Shown: piece by piece, positions 1-8,039 of the stretch | How positions within the stretch are numbered: position 1 is the first letter of the stretch | How the letters are laid out: every line of letters begins with the position of its first letter | Source of the DNA: Methyloceanibacter methanicus | Lineage (GTDB): Bacteria > Pseudomonadota > Alphaproteobacteria > Rhizobiales > Methyloligellaceae | Reading direction: 5' to 3' | DNA length: 64,000 nucleotides | Assembly (NCBI RefSeq): GCF_001723285.1 | Contig: NZ_LPWG01000011.1 | Location: 1 to 64,000, forward strand | Position numbers and translations under genes: made by a program | Notes under the pieces: model-generated | Seen by the model: only the letters and a program-made list of their open reading frames with translations | Database searches by the model: none | Told to the model about the DNA's origin: nothing

Positions 1-781
1 AGGTCTCGAACCGGAAACCGCCAAACGTCGGCGAGTCGTACCGGATCGCATCGTTCGCAGCGCCAAAGCAGTCCGCGCCGATACCCGCAGCACCAGCCGC
101 AAGACCCGAGCACTGGATGAAGCTGGCCCACGTGATCGCGTTCAGACCCGTATAGGTCCCCCGGCCGCCTTCCGGACGCAGGAAGAAGCTCGCGCCCTCG
201 AAGAACACCGCATTCGACTCGATCACCGTACCGGAAATATCCGCAAGAACCGCAGCATTGTCCGATGCCGGGCTCAGCTGACCGATATTGATCGCGCCGT
301 AATCGTCGCTCTTGATGTAGCCGTAAGAGTACAGCGTCGAGATCGAACCGAACGTGCCGGCGTTCTCGTTCACCTGGTTCGAGGCCGCGCCCGTGCCCGC
401 AACACCAAACTGCGAACCCATCGTGTTCACCGTGATGTTGTAGCCAGCAGACCACCCCGGCGCGATCGTCGCAGAACCCGTGATCGCAAACCGGCTCCCA
501 AGGTCGTAGCTCTTGTCGCCAACGTAGAACGAGCTCAGATCGCCGTCGTCCCACCAGTTCATCGCCTTGATGACCCAGCCCGAGATCGTCAGCGAAACCT
601 TCTTGTTCCCCTTGCTCGCCGTCGTCGCCTCAAGCTCCGCTACGCGCTCTTCCAAATCCGCGCAGCAATTGCCCCCATAACCTTGCGCACTCACCGGGCT
701 CGCGCTCAGAGCATAAACCCCAAGTCCAAGCGCAGCCGCAATGGCAATGCGGCTGGATGTTCTTGTCAGTCCCCCAAACAT
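1..781 (-). CDS. Porin, N-terminal part (runs off the window start)
   Basis: The reverse strand encodes about 260 residues of an outer-membrane porin whose C-terminus lies outside the window. The protein starts with a signal peptide ending in a VSAQ-type cleavage site. A short coiled-coil-like stretch (CCADLEERVAELEA) follows, then KVSLTISGWV, the usual opening of the first beta strand in alphaproteobacterial porins. The rest is rich in Gly, Ser, Thr and aromatic residues, as expected for a beta barrel for passive uptake of small solutes. There are two in-frame ATGs, at 787 and 781. The one at 781 has a GGGGAAAGAG ribosome-binding site at good spacing and is chosen. The porin class is clear; the subfamily is not. 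Confidence 0.85.
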   Translation of the reverse strand, partial: MFGGLTRTSSRIAIAAALGLGVYALSASPVSAQGYGGNCCADLEERVAELEATTASKGNKKVSLTISGWVIKAMNWWDDGDLSSFYVGDKSYDLGSRFAITGSATIAPGWSAGYNITVNTMGSQFGVAGTGAASNQVNENAGTFGSISTLYSYGYIKSDDYGAINIGQLSPASDNAAVLADISGTVIESNAVFFEGASFFLRPEGGRGTYTGLNAITWASFIQCSGLAAGAAGIGADCFGAANDAIRYDSPTFGGFRFET

Positions 782-1076
782 CTCCATCTCTTTCCCCTTT
801 TTTTGGTTGTTCCGCTCGACAGGTCCGTCTCAGAAACGAGTCGCGGAAAAACTCCCAGCTGTTATACGGCCTGGGGGCGCGACGATAAATCGCGAAACGG
901 CCCAACCCCGCCGATTTTGACTCTCTTGTGACATTTTGGTCCCGGTCTGGCCGTTCGACGCCGGGTCCGCCGTTCCCGCGCCGGGCCGCGACATCGGCCG
1001 ATTAGGAAAGCCTTAACCCTAATGCGTTGAAAAACATGAGCTTCAGCCAAGGGCGCGGCAAAGGGGGGATTGCTTG
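782..1076. other. Intergenic region between porin and small ORF
   Basis: This stretch of about 295 bases holds the divergent promoter regions of the porin (reverse) and the small gene at 1077 (forward). The purine-rich porin ribosome-binding site and a run of six Ts (reading forward) lie next to the porin start. A CTTAACC motif near 1012 resembles a CtrA half-site but has no properly spaced partner. No convincing complete promoter or RNA structure is visible. Confidence 0.4.
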
Positions 1077-1358
1077 ATGTCCAAGACATCGTCTGGGAAA
1101 TTAGCCAAAAATGAACGGGCAATTATGCCCATCATTGAGGGAAATTTGGCGCAAATCTGCGGAAATGCTGCGGACCGCGTTGCTCAAGCGCGGCAAGCGC
1201 TGCACGGCGATTCGCCCGATCCGAGCCTGGCCATGGAGCATCTTGACGACGCCATCGCCTGCCTCAAAAGCCTCTCCGGCCGGGACCGAGCGGCCGGCGC
1301 CGAGCCCCGAAACACGGTCGTGCCGTTTGCGTCCAACAGGACGCTGCACTCGGCCTAG
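1077..1358 (+). CDS. Small hypothetical protein
   Basis: This 93-residue protein is predicted to be mostly helical in its middle part, with a basic N-terminus and a Ser/Arg-rich tail. I do not recognise a family. The ATG at 1077 is preceded by GGGGGG at good spacing, which favours it over the TTG one codon upstream. There is no signal peptide or membrane segment. The gene converges on ymdB, overlapping its 3' end by four bases. It could be a lineage-specific gene, and there is no evidence for function. Confidence 0.5.
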   Translation: MSKTSSGKLAKNERAIMPIIEGNLAQICGNAADRVAQARQALHGDSPDPSLAMEHLDDAIACLKSLSGRDRAAGAEPRNTVVPFASNRTLHSA

Positions 1359-2203
1359 GCGTCGTCTTCTTCGCGGACGTCTTGGCGCCAGAACGCCGGC
1401 TCGGCCTGCGAAAGCCGGCCGCCGAGGCGAATGGGTCCAATGGCGCGGGCGAGCCCCGTTCGATCGTCGACGTCGATGGCAACGCCGCAGACCGTGGCAT
1501 CGCCCTTGGACGGGGCGAAACGCCGCGAGGGGATCTTGCTTAGAAACCGGCTGATCGGCTCGTCCTTGTCCATGCCGAGCACCGAGTCGAAGTCCCCGCA
1601 CATGCCGGCATCGCTCAGATAGGCCGTCCCGCCGGTCAGAATTTGGTCGTCGGCGGTCGGGACATGGGTGTGGGTGCCCACGACGGCCGTCGCGCGCCCG
1701 TCGACGAAATGGCCGAGCGCTTCCTTCTCCGAGGTGGCCTCCGCGTGAAAATCGATGAAGATGGCATCGGCCCCCGTCTTCAGTGGGCACGCCGTGAGCG
1801 CCTCGTCGACGGCGCGAAACGGATCGTCCAGGTCCCCCATGAACACGCGGCCCATGGCGTTGACGACCAGGACATCGGCGCCGTTGGCCGCCTTGAAGAG
1901 CCCCGCGCCCTTGCCCGGCGTACCGGCCGGAAAGTTGAGCGGACGCAGGAGACGATCGTAGCGTTCGATGAAGACGAGCGCCTCGCGCTGGTCCCAGACA
2001 TGATTGCCGGTGGTGACGACGTCGGCGCCCGCATCCAGGAGCTCGTTGAGGATAGCCTCCGAGATCCCGAACCCGCCGGCGGCGTTCTCGCCATTGACGA
2101 TGACGAAGTCCGCCGCATAGCGCTCCCGCAATTTCGGCAAGGTCTCGAGCACGGCCAGGCGCCCGGCGCGGCCGACCACATCGCCTAGGAAGAGAAGTCG
2201 CAT
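1355..2203 (-). CDS. YmdB-family metallophosphoesterase (TIGR00282)
   Basis: This 282-residue cytosolic protein has the full set of YmdB metal-binding motifs: FLGDVVG at the N-terminus, NGENAAGGFG near residue 40, TTGNHVWD near 65, DFHAE near 150 and GTHTHVPTAD near 175. YmdB enzymes bind two metal ions and hydrolyse phosphodiesters such as 2',3'-cyclic nucleotides. Length matches the family. In many Rhizobiales the order is zapA, 6S RNA, 5-formyltetrahydrofolate cyclo-ligase, ymdB. Here the cyclo-ligase is missing and ymdB follows the 6S RNA directly. Confidence 0.9.
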   Translation of the reverse strand: MRLLFLGDVVGRAGRLAVLETLPKLRERYAADFVIVNGENAAGGFGISEAILNELLDAGADVVTTGNHVWDQREALVFIERYDRLLRPLNFPAGTPGKGAGLFKAANGADVLVVNAMGRVFMGDLDDPFRAVDEALTACPLKTGADAIFIDFHAEATSEKEALGHFVDGRATAVVGTHTHVPTADDQILTGGTAYLSDAGMCGDFDSVLGMDKDEPISRFLSKIPSRRFAPSKGDATVCGVAIDVDDRTGLARAIGPIRLGGRLSQAEPAFWRQDVREEDDA

Positions 2204-2419
2204 GAAGACGGGCGCTTTGGAGACGGGTTGAACATGCGGGGGTCAATACAGAATTGTGCCCCCGCCCGCCACCCCGTGCGCGGAAAAGCCGGTCCATTGG
2301 AGGCCGGGTCGTGCCGTCGCGCGAGCGTGGGCGGTGCGGCGTCGGGGCGGGGGGTGCGGTTTACCGGCGTGGCGTTTGGAAGGGCCGCGGTGGCCGTCGG
2401 AGCGCAGATCCCGGGTTTC

Positions 2420-2540
2420 CCTACTTAAGTAGGTGGGCGCCGAGTGACGGAGACCACGATCTCCGTCAGGGTCAACTCCCATAGGATCTTATAGGGCCCT
2501 GGAATAAATGCTCCTAACGCACCCCGCAGCCCACCGTCCC
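2420..2540 (-). ncRNA. ssrS: 6S RNA (SsrS), probable
   Basis: The segment lies directly downstream of zapA, the standard place for 6S RNA in proteobacteria. On the reverse strand a 5' GGTGGGC pairs perfectly with a 3' GCCCACC (closing stem, about 2528-2534 with 2432-2438). Between them are CTATGGGAGTTGACCCTG, which I recall as typical of alphaproteobacterial 6S RNAs, and an apical hairpin GACGGAGA/TCTCCGTC with a six-base loop. A palindrome CTACTTAAGTAG follows the closing stem. 6S RNA binds the sigma-70 RNA polymerase holoenzyme and mimics an open promoter. Exact ends are uncertain: CCCTA near 2550 could pair with TAGGG beyond the 3' stem, so the RNA may be longer. Confidence 0.7.
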
Positions 2541-2541
2541 T

Positions 2542-2547
2542 ATTATA
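2542..2547 (-). promoter_or_regulatory. Candidate -10 box for 6S RNA
   Basis: The reverse strand reads TATAAT here, about seven bases before the GGTGGGC that opens the 6S closing stem. No good -35 box is visible 16-18 bases upstream. The motif sits inside an imperfect palindrome (CCCTATAATAGGG), so it could instead be part of a longer 6S stem. Confidence 0.4.
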
Positions 2548-2607
2548 GGGAGCCGGAAGGCTTGGGAACAGAGGTGAGGGAGACGATCTTCGCGCCGGCC
2601 TTCTCTG

Positions 2608-2982
2608 CTAGCGGCCGCCGCCGGCGCGTTGACCCAACCGTGCGTTGAGCCCTTCGAGCCGGGCCGCCGCTTCGCCGATCTTGGCGTAGAGCTGCGTCTC
2701 GACCGATCGCGCGTTTTGGTCGGATTCGGATTTGTCGCGGCGCGCCTCGGCCAACTGCGCGCGCAGATTGTCGACGTCGGCCCGCAAGGCCCAGAGCTCG
2801 TCGGTCACGAACAGCGAGGCCATGAGAATCAGGCGATCGTCGCCGACTTGGCCGAATTTCCGCCGCATCTCGTCCACATGTGCACCGACATACTCGGCCA
2901 GTTCAGCCAGATGCGCTTCCTCGCCCTCGTTGCATTCCAGCCGGTATGTCCGGCCATTCAGCGTGACAACGACTTGACCCAT
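2608..2982 (-). CDS. zapA: Cell division protein ZapA
   Basis: This 124-residue protein is ZapA, which cross-links FtsZ filaments at the division ring. The N-terminal beta/alpha head has the typical pattern VVVTLNGRTYRLEC, LAEYVGAHVDEMRRKFG and RLILMASLFVTDEL. It is followed by a coiled coil of about 45 residues and a short Gly/Arg tail. The length is usual for alphaproteobacterial members. The gene follows the DUF4164 coiled-coil gene by about 35 bases on the same strand, a pairing common in Rhizobiales, and is followed by the 6S RNA. Confidence 0.9.
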   Translation of the reverse strand: MGQVVVTLNGRTYRLECNEGEEAHLAELAEYVGAHVDEMRRKFGQVGDDRLILMASLFVTDELWALRADVDNLRAQLAEARRDKSESDQNARSVETQLYAKIGEAAARLEGLNARLGQRAGGGR

Positions 2983-3018
2983 GTAGTGCTCTCAGCCTCC
3001 TGCCGGCCCCGTAAGGAC

Positions 3019-3327
3019 TTAGTCCTGCATCGCCGGGGCCATGTCTTTCAAGGCACCCATGACCGCCTCGAGCCGGTCCGACACTTCCGCGTTCGCAGAC
3101 TTGAGACGCCGGACCCGGGCGCGCTCGGCCTCGAGATCGGCCAGGAGCTGGTCGCGTTCCTCGGTCAGATATTTGACCTGGTTCTGCAGCGCGGAGAGTT
3201 CTTTTGGATCGGCCTTTGCGCCGTCCTCGGCGAAGACGCGGCCCAGATGCCCCTCGAGCGCGTGCAGAGCGGCGTCGAAGCGCGCAAGGGAGTCCGTCGG
3301 GTCCAAATTCATCATGGTTTGCGCCAT
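3019..3327 (-). CDS. DUF4164 coiled-coil protein
   Basis: A 102-residue acidic helical protein with a central heptad-rich segment (LQNQVKYLTEERDQLLADLE) typical of DUF4164, a small alphaproteobacterial family encoded just upstream of zapA. The function is not established. Position and the coiled coil suggest a role with ZapA in division, but this is inference. The open frame extends to 3381, but the extra 18 residues are Arg-rich and unlike the family, so the ATG at 3327 (MAQTMMN) is preferred. Confidence 0.75.
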   Translation of the reverse strand: MAQTMMNLDPTDSLARFDAALHALEGHLGRVFAEDGAKADPKELSALQNQVKYLTEERDQLLADLEAERARVRRLKSANAEVSDRLEAVMGALKDMAPAMQD

Positions 3328-3580
3328 CGCGTTCGCCTTCCCCGCCAAGCGTGCTCGATTCCCGCCAAGCAGCCGCCTCAAGAGCCATGTTCCACATATG
3401 GATCAGTCGGCTGGCGAGACATGTGGTGACGCCATGTTCAAACGGAAACGGCGCGCCGACAAGCCTCTTCTCACGACACCCTGTGCAAAGTTTGACAGCC
3501 CCGCGACGCCTATGATTTGAGACAAACCCTTCGCGACCCTCAGCCTCCTCAACCTCCGCCCCCAGGCCCCCACACCGACG

Positions 3581-4204
3581 ATGTCCAAATTCAAGCCCCG
3601 ATGCCGCCTGTATTTGCAGGTTGCGGCCCCCTTCACCGCCAAGCTGGAATCGCAGCTTTCCCAGGCGCTGTCGGACGTTTCGCCCGCTTGCGTGCTGATC
3701 TGCGGCGCGGCCGAAGACCTCACGCCGGCAGCCCTCGACGGCCCGATCGACCGCATACAAGCGGCGGGCGCGGCCTGCCTGATCGAAAATGAGATTGAGA
3801 CGGCCGCCGATCTTGGCGCGGACGGGGTCCACATTGCTGCCGATCAAATTCTCTACGCTGAGGCGCGAAAGGTCCTTGGCGAGAGCGCCAATATTGGCGT
3901 CGGTTGCGGACTTGTGCGGCACGACGCCATGGCGTTCGCCGAATCGGGTGCGGATTATGTTGCCTTCGGCGGACCCGAAGGCAGCGACTTCGAGGCCCTG
4001 TCGGACACGATCGCCTGGTGGTCGGAGATTTTCGTGGTCCCCAGCGTCGCCTGGGATATCGCGGACATCGCCGCCGCCGAGCACCTGACGGAACTGGGCG
4101 CCGATTTTATCGCGCCACCTCGCACGATCTGGGACAGCGACGCCGCGCTCGACCGGTTGCGGGACATGGATCGCGCGATCGGCAGCATTCGGAGGCACGC
4201 ATGA
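3581..4204 (+). CDS. ThiE/TenI-like protein lacking the substrate-binding motif
   Basis: A 207-residue TIM-barrel protein of the thiamine phosphate synthase/TenI superfamily. Recognisable parts are the strand ACLIENEIETAADLGADGVHI (similar to the RADGVHLG region of ThiE) and SGADYVAFGGPEG (similar to GADYVGFGPVF). The QLRxK-type motif that binds the pyrimidine diphosphate in true ThiE is absent (LICGAAED at that place), and the HLGQxD motif reads HIAAD. Such divergent copies are often named thiamine phosphate synthase, but canonical activity is doubtful. The stop codon overlaps the next start (ATGA at 4201), so it is translationally coupled to the Sel1-repeat gene. Confidence 0.75.
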   Translation: MSKFKPRCRLYLQVAAPFTAKLESQLSQALSDVSPACVLICGAAEDLTPAALDGPIDRIQAAGAACLIENEIETAADLGADGVHIAADQILYAEARKVLGESANIGVGCGLVRHDAMAFAESGADYVAFGGPEGSDFEALSDTIAWWSEIFVVPSVAWDIADIAAAEHLTELGADFIAPPRTIWDSDAALDRLRDMDRAIGSIRRHA

Positions 4205-5322
4205 GACATTTCCGCGCCGGACTGGCCGTTTCGGCATTGCTCGTTCTGGCGACCGTTCCGGTACTGACCCCCCTGGGGCCCGGGAGCGTCGCCCATGCCG
4301 CGGAAAGCAAAGCCTATGCGGCGTTCGCCGCCGGCAAATATCTGACGGCGCTCGATCTGGCGCAGAAAGAGGCCGAAGAGGGTTCCAAGGAAGCCTACAC
4401 GCTGATCGGCGAGATCCACGCCGAGGGCCTCGGCGTCCCTCAGGACTTCGCCAAGGCCGCGAACGCCTATGCCAAGGGCGCCGATCTCGGCGATACCAAC
4501 GCGCAGCTCTCGCTCGGGCTCCTGACCGCCAAAGGGCTCGGCATCCGGAAGGATGCCCGCATGGCCGCCAACCTCTTCGAACAAGCCGCCAACGCCGGCA
4601 ACCCCGCCGCCCAGTACAATCTGGCGCTGATGTATCTGCAAGGGCGCGGCCGGGACGCCAACGAGGCCAAGGCCGCCGAGTGGATGACCAAGGCGGCCGA
4701 GAGCGGCAACACCCAGGCGCAATACGATCTTGGCGCGTTCTACCAATTCGGCCGCGGGGTTCCGCTCGACGAGAAGAAGGCTGCGGAGTGGACAGGCAAG
4801 GCGGCCGAGGCCGGCCTGTCCGCCGCGCAGGTCGAATACGCCACCATGCTGTTCAAGGGCCGGGGTGTCGAGAAGGACGAGGAGAAAGGCGCGAAGCTCT
4901 TCTACCTTGCAGCGGAGAACGGCAATCCCGTCGCCCAGAACCGTGTCGCGCGTCTCCACGCCAATGGCGTCGTGTTCGAGCTCGATCTCGTCCAGGCGGC
5001 CAAATGGCACCTGCTCGCGCGCGAGGCCGGGGTGAGCGACTTTTCGCTCGACATGCTCCTGGCCAAGCTGACACCGGAACAGCGGGTCGCCGCGGAACGG
5101 CTGGTCGATGCCTATGAGGGCGGCCGGATCACCGAGGACGAGGAGGCCGCCGCGGTGCCCAGCCTCTCGGACGGCCAGCCTGCCGCCTCTCAAGCCGCGC
5201 CCGCCCTTGACAGCGGCCAGCCCCCAAGTCTTAAACCCCCAGCAGATCAAGCAACCTCAAGCCAGAGCCGCGCGGCCCCGGGCGGCACGAACGGCACGAC
5301 CCAGCCCAAAACGCAGCCCTAG
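4201..5322 (+). CDS. Sel1/TPR-repeat secreted protein
   Basis: A 373-residue protein with a signal peptide (about residues 1-34, ending AHAAE) and about six Sel1-type repeats of some 36 residues from residue 40 to 270. Each repeat has the AxxxLGxxYxxGxGVxxD pattern (for example [18 protein letters not shown]). A Pro/Ser/Gln-rich unstructured tail of about 70 residues follows. Sel1 repeats are protein-binding solenoids; a periplasmic scaffold role is likely but unproven. An open frame exists upstream to 3904 but overlaps the ThiE-like gene. ATG 4201 gives the signal peptide and the ATGA overlap. efp follows 32 bases later. Confidence 0.85.
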   Translation: MRHFRAGLAVSALLVLATVPVLTPLGPGSVAHAAESKAYAAFAAGKYLTALDLAQKEAEEGSKEAYTLIGEIHAEGLGVPQDFAKAANAYAKGADLGDTNAQLSLGLLTAKGLGIRKDARMAANLFEQAANAGNPAAQYNLALMYLQGRGRDANEAKAAEWMTKAAESGNTQAQYDLGAFYQFGRGVPLDEKKAAEWTGKAAEAGLSAAQVEYATMLFKGRGVEKDEEKGAKLFYLAAENGNPVAQNRVARLHANGVVFELDLVQAAKWHLLAREAGVSDFSLDMLLAKLTPEQRVAAERLVDAYEGGRITEDEEAAAVPSLSDGQPAASQAAPALDSGQPPSLKPPADQATSSQSRAAPGGTNGTTQPKTQP

Positions 5323-5354
5323 ACGCACCCGAGCGGGACTCAAAAAGGCACATC

Positions 5355-5921
5355 ATGAAGATCAACGGCAACGAGATCAGGCCCGGCAACGTCATCAACC
5401 ACAAGAACGGCCTTTGGGTCGCGGTGAAGACGCAGGCCGTGAAACCCGGCAAGGGGCCGGCCTATGCCCAAGTCGAACTGAAGAACCTCATCGACGGCTC
5501 AAAGCTCAACGAACGGTTCCGCGCCTCCGAAACGGTGGAGCGCGTGCGCCTGGAGCAGAAGGATCACCAGTTCCTCTTTGCCGAAGGCGACATGCTGACC
5601 TTCATGGACCTTGAGTCCTACGACCAGATCCAGATCCCGCAGGACCTCCTGGAGGACCGCGCCGCGTTTCTGCAGGACGGCATGACGGTGACCGTGGAAA
5701 GCCACGAAGGGCGCCCCATCGGCGTTGCCCTGCCCGATCAGGTCACGCTTGAAATCGTCGAGGCCGATCCCGTGGTGAAGGGGCAAACGGCCGCTTCGTC
5801 CTACAAGCCGGCCATGCTCGAAAACGGCGTCCGCGTGATGGTGCCGCCCTTCATCGAGGCGGGCGAAAAGATCGTGGTCGATACGAACGAAATCACCTAC
5901 GTCCGCCGCGCCGAGTCGTAA
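5355..5921 (+). CDS. efp: Translation elongation factor P
   Basis: This 188-residue protein is EF-P, which binds next to the ribosomal P site and rescues ribosomes stalled on polyproline. It has the usual three beta-barrel domains. The loop that reaches the peptidyl-transferase centre reads KPGKGPAY with Lys33 at the site modified in many bacteria. The C-terminal signature ([27 protein letters not shown]) is complete. No epmA/epmB-type modification gene is visible nearby. It sits between the Sel1 gene and suhB in a forward run that continues to the stator genes. Confidence 0.95.
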   Translation: MKINGNEIRPGNVINHKNGLWVAVKTQAVKPGKGPAYAQVELKNLIDGSKLNERFRASETVERVRLEQKDHQFLFAEGDMLTFMDLESYDQIQIPQDLLEDRAAFLQDGMTVTVESHEGRPIGVALPDQVTLEIVEADPVVKGQTAASSYKPAMLENGVRVMVPPFIEAGEKIVVDTNEITYVRRAES

Positions 5922-6017
5922 GTCGAAGTAGCGCCGCCGGCCAGGCCGCAAGCCGCCGGCACGATCGCAAGTTGTTCTCGTCCAAGACCTGGACGCCGTT
6001 GAAGGCCGAAGAAGTCC

Positions 6018-6845
6018 ATGCCCGCATCCGCGTTGATGAACGTCATGTTCGGCGCCGCCCGCAAAGCCGGCCGCAGCCTCGCCCGCGATTTCGGCGAGGT
6101 GGAGCAATTGCAGGTCTCGCTCAAAGGTCCGGCCAACTTCGTCAGCGCGGCCGATACGCGCGCCGAGGAGATCATCTTTGCCGAACTCTCCCGGGCCCGC
6201 CCCGGCTACGGCTTCCTGATGGAGGAACGCGGCGAGGTCAACGGCGCGGACGCCACCCATCGCTGGATCGTCGACCCGCTGGACGGCACGACCAATTTCC
6301 TCCACGGCATCCCGATCTTCGCCATTTCCATCGCGCTGGAACGCGAGGGCGAACTCGTCGCCGGGCTGATCTACAACCCGGTCACCAACGAGACCTACAC
6401 GGCCGAGAAGGGCAAGGGCGCCTTTCTCAACGACCGCCGCATCAGGGTCGCGGCCCGGTCCGAATTGGCGGCCGCGGTCCTGGGCACGGGCATTCCCCAT
6501 ACGGGGCGCCCCGGGCACGACGCCTTCTTGCGGGAACTGCGGACGGCCATGACCGCGAGCGCCGGCGTGCGCCGCACGGGCTCGGCCGCCATCGACCTGG
6601 CCTGGGTCGCGGCCGGCCGATTCGACGGGTTTTGGGAGAACGCGTTGCGGGCCTGGGACATGGCCGCCGGCATCGTCCTCATCAAAGAGGCGGGCGGCTA
6701 CGTGACCGACATGAGCGGCAAGGACAAGATCTTCGAGACCGGCGGCATCGTCGCGGGCAACGAGACGATCCACCTGAAACTCCTGAAGCTCTTGAAGGCC
6801 GCCGCCGCTGCGGCGCCCGCGGAGACGCCCGCCAAAGCGGGATAG
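6018..6845 (+). CDS. suhB: Inositol monophosphatase family protein (SuhB type)
   Basis: A 275-residue cytosolic Mg2+-dependent phosphatase of the inositol monophosphatase family. Metal-binding motifs are all present: MEERGE near residue 68, WIVDPLDGTTNFLHG near 83-97 and AWDMAAG near 213. These enzymes release phosphate from inositol-1-phosphate; in enterobacteria SuhB also takes part in rRNA antitermination complexes. The C-terminus is an Ala/Lys-rich tail. It follows efp, an order common in Rhizobiales. The 80-base gap from efp contains only a GC-rich imperfect hairpin. Confidence 0.9.
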   Translation: MPASALMNVMFGAARKAGRSLARDFGEVEQLQVSLKGPANFVSAADTRAEEIIFAELSRARPGYGFLMEERGEVNGADATHRWIVDPLDGTTNFLHGIPIFAISIALEREGELVAGLIYNPVTNETYTAEKGKGAFLNDRRIRVAARSELAAAVLGTGIPHTGRPGHDAFLRELRTAMTASAGVRRTGSAAIDLAWVAAGRFDGFWENALRAWDMAAGIVLIKEAGGYVTDMSGKDKIFETGGIVAGNETIHLKLLKLLKAAAAAAPAETPAKAG

Positions 6846-6999
6846 CGGGCACGCGAAATGAGCTCCTGAAGCCGATTTGGCAGGCCATGCGGGCGGAACT
6901 CCGCCCTGAGGTTGCCGTTTTGCCTGTCAAACTATTCGGGTAATCTCGCTTGAGCCCAAATCGCGCGCGAGTCGCGCGAGCACCCCGAGCACTGGACGC

Positions 7000-8004
7000 A
7001 TGGCACGCAAGACGTTTCGGACAAAACTCTCGCGCCCCCAGATCTTTCTGTGGCGCATGTCGCTCTTCCTCGTACTGGCCGTCCTGCTCGCGATCATCCT
7101 CGATGGTCAGACCGGGCAGTTGCGGCGCAGCTTCATGGCCAATCCGGGCCTCAACGGCCTGATCATCGGCGTGCTCATCGTCGGCTGCGTCTACGCCTTC
7201 CGCCAGGTCCTGCGGCTCTTTCGCGAGATCAACTGGGTCAACAATTTCTCCATCACGGATGCGAGCCCGACCAAGACCGACCCGCCCGTGCTGCTGTTGC
7301 CCATGGCGACCATGCTGCGCGACCAGACCGGACATTTGTCGCTGGAGCACGGATCGGCCCGCACCCTGCTCGATTCGGTCGCCTCGCGCCTTGACGAGCA
7401 GCGCGAGACCACGCGCTATCTGGTGGGCCTTCTCGTCTTTCTCGGCCTGCTCGGGACCTTCTGGGGTCTCTTGACCACGGTCAGTTCGGTGGGCAACACG
7501 ATCGGCGCGCTCGACACCAGCGGCGCCGAAAGCGTGATGCTGTTCGATCAGTTGAAGGAGGGCCTCGCCGGTCCGCTTTCCGGCATGGGCATCGCCTTTT
7601 CGTCCTCGCTGTTCGGCCTCGCCGGCTCGCTCATTCTCGGCTTCCTCGACCTGCAGGCGGGCCATGCCCAGAGCCGCTTCTACAACGAGCTGGAAGACTG
7701 GCTCGCCAATGTCACCGAGCTGCAGACCGCCGACCCCGGCGACAGCGTGCCGCCGCAACTGCGCTATGCGCTCATGGACATGCAGCGCTCCATCTCCGAT
7801 CTCGGCGAGCGCGTGGGCCAGGGCGCGGGCACGGAGGCGGCCGTGCACGACCTCTCCCAAGGCGTCGACAAGCTGATCCGCCAGATGCGCGCCGAGCAGA
7901 AGGTCGTGCGGGAATGGGCCGACGAACAGGCGCAGCAGCAGCACGAGATCGCCGCCGTGCTGCGCCAGGTGGCCAGCAAGCCCAAGGCGCCCGCTGGCAA
8001 ATGA
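7000..8004 (+). CDS. MotA/TolQ/ExbB-type proton channel protein
   Basis: A 334-residue inner-membrane protein with a MotA/TolQ/ExbB fold. Membrane segments are near residues 18-36 (SLFLVLAVLLAIILD), 50-68 (NGLIIGVLIVGCVYAF), 143-160 (LVGLLVFLGLLGTFWGLL) and 185-210 (GMGIAFSSSLFGLAGSLILG). The LGLLGTFWGL and GMGIAFSSSLFGL patterns are the channel signatures of the superfamily. The C-terminal 100 residues are cytoplasmic and Gln-rich. It pairs with the OmpA/MotB-like gene 36 bases downstream. This pair next to efp-suhB is widespread in Rhizobiales and separate from flagellar motA/motB. The energy-consuming process it drives is not known to me. Confidence 0.85.
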   Translation: MARKTFRTKLSRPQIFLWRMSLFLVLAVLLAIILDGQTGQLRRSFMANPGLNGLIIGVLIVGCVYAFRQVLRLFREINWVNNFSITDASPTKTDPPVLLLPMATMLRDQTGHLSLEHGSARTLLDSVASRLDEQRETTRYLVGLLVFLGLLGTFWGLLTTVSSVGNTIGALDTSGAESVMLFDQLKEGLAGPLSGMGIAFSSSLFGLAGSLILGFLDLQAGHAQSRFYNELEDWLANVTELQTADPGDSVPPQLRYALMDMQRSISDLGERVGQGAGTEAAVHDLSQGVDKLIRQMRAEQKVVREWADEQAQQQHEIAAVLRQVASKPKAPAGK

Positions 8005-8039
8005 CCTCGGTGCGCGCGACAGAGATGAGGGACGCTTAG

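Noticed and set aside
1009-1030. CtrA box near TTAACCCTAATGCG
   Set aside because: Only one half-site fits; the second lies at the wrong spacing.
2629-3429. Long forward open frame opposite zapA and the DUF4164 gene
   Set aside because: It is the antisense of two recognised genes, and its composition is that of a GC-rich shadow frame.
3904-4200. N-terminal extension of the Sel1 gene
   Set aside because: It overlaps the ThiE-like gene in another frame and would remove the signal peptide; ATG 4201 has a four-base coupling overlap.
5922-6017. Terminator after efp
   Set aside because: GCCGCCGGCC and its partner form an imperfect stem without a U-run, so termination is not supported.
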